Positions 5,547 to 9,387 of a stretch of DNA of 9,387 bases are shown piece after piece. The notes beneath the pieces were generated by a model, which worked only from the letters and a program-made list of their open reading frames with translations, searched no databases and had not been told where the DNA came from. Origin of the DNA: an uncultured delta proteobacterium (GTDB lineage Bacteria > RBG-13-61-14 > DRUE01); contig CAIYYW010000013.1 in the NCBI GenBank assembly GCA_903930515.1, positions 1 through 9,387 on the forward strand. The letters run 5' to 3'. A program made the translations under genes and the position numbers. Every line of letters begins with the position of its first letter. Positions within the stretch are counted from its first letter, which is position 1.

Positions 5547-6533
5547 TTAAGGAGCGGGAGGCGGGGGATTTTCCGCGGGACCGGGTTCCATTCCTTTTTC
5601 CAAAAGCTCGTTCTGGTTTTTAAACAGGCTGTTGATCTGCCATTCGGTCAAGGAATAAAGGACATTTTTATCCCTGCGCTGTACATAATAGTCCGATTTG
5701 TCTTTGAGCTTGGAGCCGATCAGGAGGGTGTAATTTTTATCTCCGACCAAGTCAATGGAAATGGATTTTAGGGGCTGGACCAGGCCGGTTTCCGGAAAGG
5801 GCGCGCTGGGGAAGGCCTGGGTTTTGAGCTTGGAAAGGGTCTGGCAGATTCCGTCCACCGCCCAGGCCGCGGCCGGCTTCCGCCCGTTTCCGATCACCAG
5901 TTCCCACTTGCTGTTTTTGAGGTCTTTTTCCAAACGATAGGTCGTGGCGCCGTCCTGAACCTGAAGGGCCTTGCATTCCTCGGCGTTGAAACTGAAGATG
6001 GCCTTGTCTTTCCAACTGTCATTGGTCCGGTCAAAGGCGCTGATCAGGTTCTGGTAAGTCAAACAGACCCGGTTTTGATCCGACTTGCGGTAATAGCTGC
6101 TGGTATAAGTGGTTCCGCGCTTGCCCACATAAAAGTCCGCGAGCGGCTCTTTCTCGCCGATCATTTTCACTTCCAGGGCTTGATCTTTTGTGAGATCAAA
6201 CCGGGCGTGTTCACTCTCGGAAACGCTGACCTCCTGGTTGCAGGACAGCTTCTGAGTTTCTTCCAGGATTTTTTGAACCCCTTCCGGGTCGGCCTGGGAA
6301 TTACCCTCGCTCTCCACCAGCCAGTTGGTAGTGCTCCTGACCAAAATATCTTTCCGGCCCGCCCGGGAGATTTCAATCCTTTTCACCAGGTCGGGCTTAA
6401 AGTCGGGGTAGCCTAGCTCGGCCTGGTTTTTTCTTTTTTCAGCTCCCGGCTGGACCGCGAATTCATAGATCAGGATCGCGGCCAGCGCGGCCAGCAGCAA
6501 CGCTCCGGAAAGATACACCCTCCGGCGGATCAT
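5547..6533 (-). CDS. DUF4340 domain protein, membrane-anchored, partner of the GldG-type ABC system
   Basis: A 328-residue protein with one N-terminal membrane anchor (residues about 7-25, preceded by MIRRR), so most of it should lie outside the cytoplasmic membrane. The body shows the DUF4340 pattern: VKRIEISRAGRKDILVR followed by a W-containing strand (NWLVES), then repeated beta-rich modules with ARFDLTKD and FYVGKR, and a later module with LLIGSKLKDKSDYYVQR. This is a repeated fold found encoded beside GldG-like proteins in many bacteria; its biochemical role is not established. The C-terminus is a short Pro-rich tail (ENPPPPAP). Its ATG overlaps the TGA of the preceding gene (ATGA, 6530-6533), so translation is probably coupled and the two proteins likely work in one complex. 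The function suggested by context is handling or sensing a substrate moved by the ABC permease. Confidence 0.85.
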   Translation of the reverse strand: MIRRRVYLSGALLLAALAAILIYEFAVQPGAEKRKNQAELGYPDFKPDLVKRIEISRAGRKDILVRSTTNWLVESEGNSQADPEGVQKILEETQKLSCNQEVSVSESEHARFDLTKDQALEVKMIGEKEPLADFYVGKRGTTYTSSYYRKSDQNRVCLTYQNLISAFDRTNDSWKDKAIFSFNAEECKALQVQDGATTYRLEKDLKNSKWELVIGNGRKPAAAWAVDGICQTLSKLKTQAFPSAPFPETGLVQPLKSISIDLVGDKNYTLLIGSKLKDKSDYYVQRRDKNVLYSLTEWQINSLFKNQNELLEKGMEPGPAENPPPPAP

Positions 6534-8215
6534 TGTCCCGCTCCCTTTCCTGCACGGGATCCGGCTTTTTTCTGCCTTCTGCGGATTTGCATCCGGACCA
6601 GGCCGAAAATGACAATGGCTATTGGCGCCAGCAAGGGGCCGGTGATCCGGGCGAACAGCACCTTGGTGAAGGTCAGGTTCTGGTCAAAGGGATGCTCGGT
6701 GCTGACCCGGGCGCGCACCCCGATCAGCTTTCCGCCTAAAGTCATCCAGTCAATGGTATTAAGCACGAAGTTCAGATTGGAATTCCCGATGTTGGCGTAA
6801 TCTTCCTTGATAAACCTGGAATTGCCAACCACCAGCAGGGAAGTCTCCGGGCTTTGATCCACCCGGGCCGTATTCTCTTGCTCGGCCGGTTCCGGTTTCT
6901 TCTCCCCGGTTTTGTCCTCCCCGTTTTTTTCCAACTGGGGTTTTTCTTTACCAAGATAGAAGCTCTTAAACTTTCCTTCCAATAAATACGCCAGTCCCCG
7001 GACCTTTTCCCCCATCCCTTCAATCGGGATCGGCTTGGGCAGGCGGGATGGTTCCAGGACGAACTGTCCCCCGGCTTGGGTCCAGGACTTGGGGGATGTT
7101 TTCAACAACTCGTATGATTTCACTTCCGGGTTCTTGCCGGAGATTTCCACGGAACTGGGCCAGGGCAGGACCACCGAATCCAGTTGATTGATGATCTGGT
7201 GTTTCTCGGCAATCCCCAACTCCTTGAGCAGGGGTATATTTACTTTGACCCAGAGCGGATAGTCCTGGACCATCTGGAAGGATCCCTGCCGGGTGGCCAC
7301 CCGCTCGTTCACCACATCCATCACCAGGTCGTGGTTGCGCTTGACCCCGTAAGATTCCAGCAGATCGTCCAGGCCGTCCTCGCGCGGGAAGGCCACCAAA
7401 TATTCCTCGGCCACCTCGGTCCCGTCCAGGAGGAAGACGATTTTTCCGCCTTTCATCAGATACTGATCCAGCTCGTATTTTTCGCGCTCGCTCACCCGGT
7501 TGGGACCGATCACGAGCAGGACATTGACATCTTCGGGAATAGGCCCGCCTTCGTCGGCGCTGACGGTTTTGAATTGATATTGCTTTTCCACAATCTCTCG
7601 CAGGCTCTTCAAATCGCGATTTGGATCCGGCATCCCCTCTCCGGAGAGGAGGGCGATGGTGACGGGTTTTTCACCGCTGATTTTGAGAATGGCGCTGGAG
7701 ATGGAATATTCAAAGTCGGGCATTGAGACCACATTGGGGAAAGGCTGCCGCTTGTCCAGGTATTGGATCTCCAGGGCCATAAATCCCTCGCGGAGAGACA
7801 GCTCGCTGGCTCCCCGGACCTGGAAAGGCACGGGCATAATCCCTCTTCCTTCCAGTTCTTCCCGAAGCTCCGGCTTGTTGGTGGGGTCGATGATTTCCAC
7901 CCGGACCTTTCCCTTTCCGTAAATCCGGTATTCCTCAAGCAGGTCCACCACTTGATTGACCTGATCCTTGATCACCGGGGGCAGGTCGTTGGTGAAATAT
8001 GCCTGGATCAGGACCGGCTCTTTCAGGTCCTTGAGGATTTGCTTGGTGGACTGGGAAAGGGTATAGGCCTGATTGGGAGAAAAATCCAGGCGGAAGAAAA
8101 ATTTATCGGACAGGTAGTTGACGATCCCGATCCAGCCGAGCAGGATGATCAGGAGAGCGAGCGAGTAAAGATGATACTCGCGCTTGGAAAATTTTTTCTG
8201 TTGCTTTATGCCCAT
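6530..8215 (-). CDS. GldG-type ABC transporter auxiliary protein
   Basis: A 561-residue protein with a membrane segment at each end (residues about 16-35 and 524-542) and a large domain between them that should be extracytoplasmic. The segment DFSPNQAYTLSQSTKQIL after the first helix is the hallmark of GldG/ABC-2 auxiliary proteins, followed by DLKEPVLIQAYFTNDLPP and DLLEEYRIYG. A Rossmann-like domain follows (SGEGMPDPNRDL, VNVLLVIGPN, LMKGGKIVFLLDG), as in the family. A charged, low-complexity Lys/Glu/Pro stretch lies near residues 420-455. A strongly basic tail (QIRRRQKK...) should be cytoplasmic. The ATG at 8215 lies inside the last codons of the permease gene (10-nt overlap) and the TGA overlaps the next start. 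GldG acts in gliding motility in Bacteroidota; homologous operons elsewhere have no settled function, so I infer only that it is part of an ABC-type envelope complex. Confidence 0.9.
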   Translation of the reverse strand: MGIKQQKKFSKREYHLYSLALLIILLGWIGIVNYLSDKFFFRLDFSPNQAYTLSQSTKQILKDLKEPVLIQAYFTNDLPPVIKDQVNQVVDLLEEYRIYGKGKVRVEIIDPTNKPELREELEGRGIMPVPFQVRGASELSLREGFMALEIQYLDKRQPFPNVVSMPDFEYSISSAILKISGEKPVTIALLSGEGMPDPNRDLKSLREIVEKQYQFKTVSADEGGPIPEDVNVLLVIGPNRVSEREKYELDQYLMKGGKIVFLLDGTEVAEEYLVAFPREDGLDDLLESYGVKRNHDLVMDVVNERVATRQGSFQMVQDYPLWVKVNIPLLKELGIAEKHQIINQLDSVVLPWPSSVEISGKNPEVKSYELLKTSPKSWTQAGGQFVLEPSRLPKPIPIEGMGEKVRGLAYLLEGKFKSFYLGKEKPQLEKNGEDKTGEKKPEPAEQENTARVDQSPETSLLVVGNSRFIKEDYANIGNSNLNFVLNTIDWMTLGGKLIGVRARVSTEHPFDQNLTFTKVLFARITGPLLAPIAIVIFGLVRMQIRRRQKKAGSRAGKGAGQ

Positions 8216-8925
8216 TTTCTCCGGTCCAGCCAGTATTTATTCAAGATCAGGAAGAACAGGATCAGACTCAGGTAATAAATGATGTCGCGGGAGTCAATCA
8301 CCCCGCGGGCGATGCTGTCAAAATGGTATCCGATGTCCAGGTAGTTGATGAAGAAGCTTAAGCCCCTGGGGAGCGCGATCAGGCCGCCCAGGTTATTGAG
8401 GCCGAGCAGGAACAGGCAGATGATCAGGCTCAGGACAAAGGCGATGGTCTGGCTCTTGGTCAGCGCGCTCATAGTTTGCCCGATGGCGATAAAGGCGGCT
8501 GAAACCAGCAACAGTCCCAGGTATCCGCACAAAACCACGGACCAGCTCTGCTTTCCCAAAAGGGCGGTGGAAAGCGGCACGGAGAAACTCAGGACCAGGA
8601 TCAGGCCGAAGAATGCCAGCCCGGCCAAATATTTTCCCAGGACCACTTCCCAGTCCTTGACCGGGAAAGTCAGGAGCAGCTCGTCGGTGCCAAGTTTTTT
8701 CTCCTCGGCCCAGGAACGCATGGTGACCGCGGGGATGATGAACCACATCCCATAGAGCAGGAAATCAAAATAAGGGGTCATATTGAGCTGGCCGTTGGGG
8801 AAGAGGACCATAAAAACAAACAGGACATTGACTGCTCCTAGGAAGATGATGGCGAAGAAGTAAGCGATCAGGGAATTGAAGAATCCCCAGAATTCCTTCT
8901 TGGCGATGGCCCAGATCCCTCTCAT
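8206..8925 (-). CDS. ABC-2 type permease, GldF type
   Basis: A 239-residue integral membrane protein with about six predicted membrane helices (near 18-40, 52-68, 98-120, 130-152, 160-180 and 217-233). The conserved cytoplasmic segment after helix 2, MRSWAEEKKLGTDELLLTFP, and DWEVVLGKYLAG are typical of the ABC-2 permease family linked to GldG. It would form the channel subunit working with the ATPase encoded directly upstream, whose TAA stop abuts this ATG with no gap. Overlap with the downstream GldG-type gene (10 nt) indicates one transcript and fixed stoichiometry. Length is normal for the GldF subgroup. Substrate and direction of transport cannot be read from the sequence. Confidence 0.92.
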   Translation of the reverse strand: MRGIWAIAKKEFWGFFNSLIAYFFAIIFLGAVNVLFVFMVLFPNGQLNMTPYFDFLLYGMWFIIPAVTMRSWAEEKKLGTDELLLTFPVKDWEVVLGKYLAGLAFFGLILVLSFSVPLSTALLGKQSWSVVLCGYLGLLLVSAAFIAIGQTMSALTKSQTIAFVLSLIICLFLLGLNNLGGLIALPRGLSFFINYLDIGYHFDSIARGVIDSRDIIYYLSLILFFLILNKYWLDRRKWA

Positions 8926-9387
8926 TTATGCGTCTCCCGCGGTCAGTTTGGTGAAGACATCTTCCAAAGTCCGCCGCTCGCGGTAAAGCTCGGAGAGGAC
9001 CAAGCCGCTCCGGGAGGCGGTTCGGAAAATCTCTTCCCCCAGGTCCCGGTCCGGCTCCGCGTAAATTTCGTATCCGAACAGGCCTTTCTCTTCGGAGGTC
9101 ATCTTGAAGCCCTTGGCCCCGGGCAGGGATTTCAGTTGATTCTCAATCCCGGCGCGGTCCCCCCGGATTTTTATCCGGTGGATATTCTCGCCCGCGGAAA
9201 GCGCCTTCACCTTTTCCAGCGAGCCGTCCGCGATCAGCTTGCCCTTGTCAATAATGATCACCCTTCCGCAAGTGGCCTCGGCCTCCGATAGGATATGGGT
9301 GGAAAGGATGACGGTTTTTTCCGTGCCGATTTTTTTGATCAGGGTCCGGATTTCAATAATCTGGTTCGGGTCCAAACCGGAGGTTGG
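8926..9387 (-). CDS. ABC transporter ATPase (GldA type), N-terminal part outside window
   Basis: The frame runs off the right edge, leaving the last 153 residues. The visible part starts with the D-loop, PTSGLDP, which directly follows Walker B in ABC ATPases. The H-loop His31 (visible numbering) follows in VILSTHILSEAEA. Next come the usual strand IIIDKGKLIADGS and a C-terminal accessory domain of roughly 90 residues, as in ATPases paired with ABC-2 permeases. Walker A, the Q-loop and the LSGGQ signature must lie beyond the window. The protein would power the GldF-type permease encoded next (stop and start directly adjacent, TAAATG). The TTG at 9375 lies within the D-loop and is not a real start. 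Confidence 0.93.
   Translation of the reverse strand, partial: PTSGLDPNQIIEIRTLIKKIGTEKTVILSTHILSEAEATCGRVIIIDKGKLIADGSLEKVKALSAGENIHRIKIRGDRAGIENQLKSLPGAKGFKMTSEEKGLFGYEIYAEPDRDLGEEIFRTASRSGLVLSELYRERRTLEDVFTKLTAGDA

Noticed and set aside
7184-7726. 180-codon open frame on the plus strand opposite the GldG-type gene
   Set aside because: It is fully antisense to a well-supported gene, has no ribosome site and its translation resembles no family. It is a by-product of the codon bias of the true gene, as are the other long plus-strand frames (7763-8275, 2311-2736, 1522-2001).
9373-9375. TTG as the start of the ABC ATPase
   Set aside because: It encodes the Leu of the D-loop SGLDP; the frame continues to the window edge with PTSG, so the gene is cut by the edge and does not start here.

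Overview
The window is a gene-dense bacterial chromosome segment with no gap between genes longer than about 150 bp. G+C looks to be in the mid-50s percent by eye. Strong AGGAGG ribosome sites, a sigma-70-type promoter, short or overlapping gene junctions and a GldF/GldG-type ABC cluster all point to a bacterium. The cluster, together with a secreted protein in the M28 peptidase family, suggests an envelope-bearing, perhaps Gram-negative and uncultivated lineage. The phylum cannot be assigned from these bases alone.

Left block (1-2751, minus strand). A GT4-family glycosyltransferase is followed after 2 nt by glgA, a starch/glycogen synthase of the GT5 type that runs off the left edge with only its last residues missing. 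The two are probably co-transcribed leftward. The glgA ribosome site is written into the last codons of the GT4 gene. A short divergent promoter region (2752-2859) separates this block from the next gene.

Middle block (2860-4506, plus strand). A predicted secreted protein has the layout of an M28-family metallopeptidase (signal peptide, PA-like insert, peptidase-like domain), but most canonical zinc ligands and the catalytic Glu are replaced. It converges on an acetoacetate-decarboxylase-superfamily gene (4602-5396, minus). The 95-bp gap between the two stop codons is largely a small inverted array of a 7-bp unit.

Right block (5547-9387, minus strand). A tightly packed operon carries, in transcription order, an ABC ATPase (5' part outside the window), an ABC-2 permease (GldF type), a GldG-type auxiliary protein and a DUF4340 protein. 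Adjacent stops and starts abut or overlap by 4-10 nt, so these four products probably form one membrane complex. The decarboxylase-family gene lies 150 nt further downstream and has its own good promoter. A second inverted mini-array, with an 8-bp unit, lies between that promoter and the DUF4340 stop codon.

The most noteworthy items are the atypical M28 active site, the two intergenic inverted mini-arrays with related architecture but unrelated units, and a short hairpin over the decarboxylase-family ribosome site. Given the promoter position, that hairpin should form only in read-through transcripts. I found no RNA genes, CRISPR array, insertion sequence or phage feature. The 'undescribed system' candidates here are modest ones and are stated as such.
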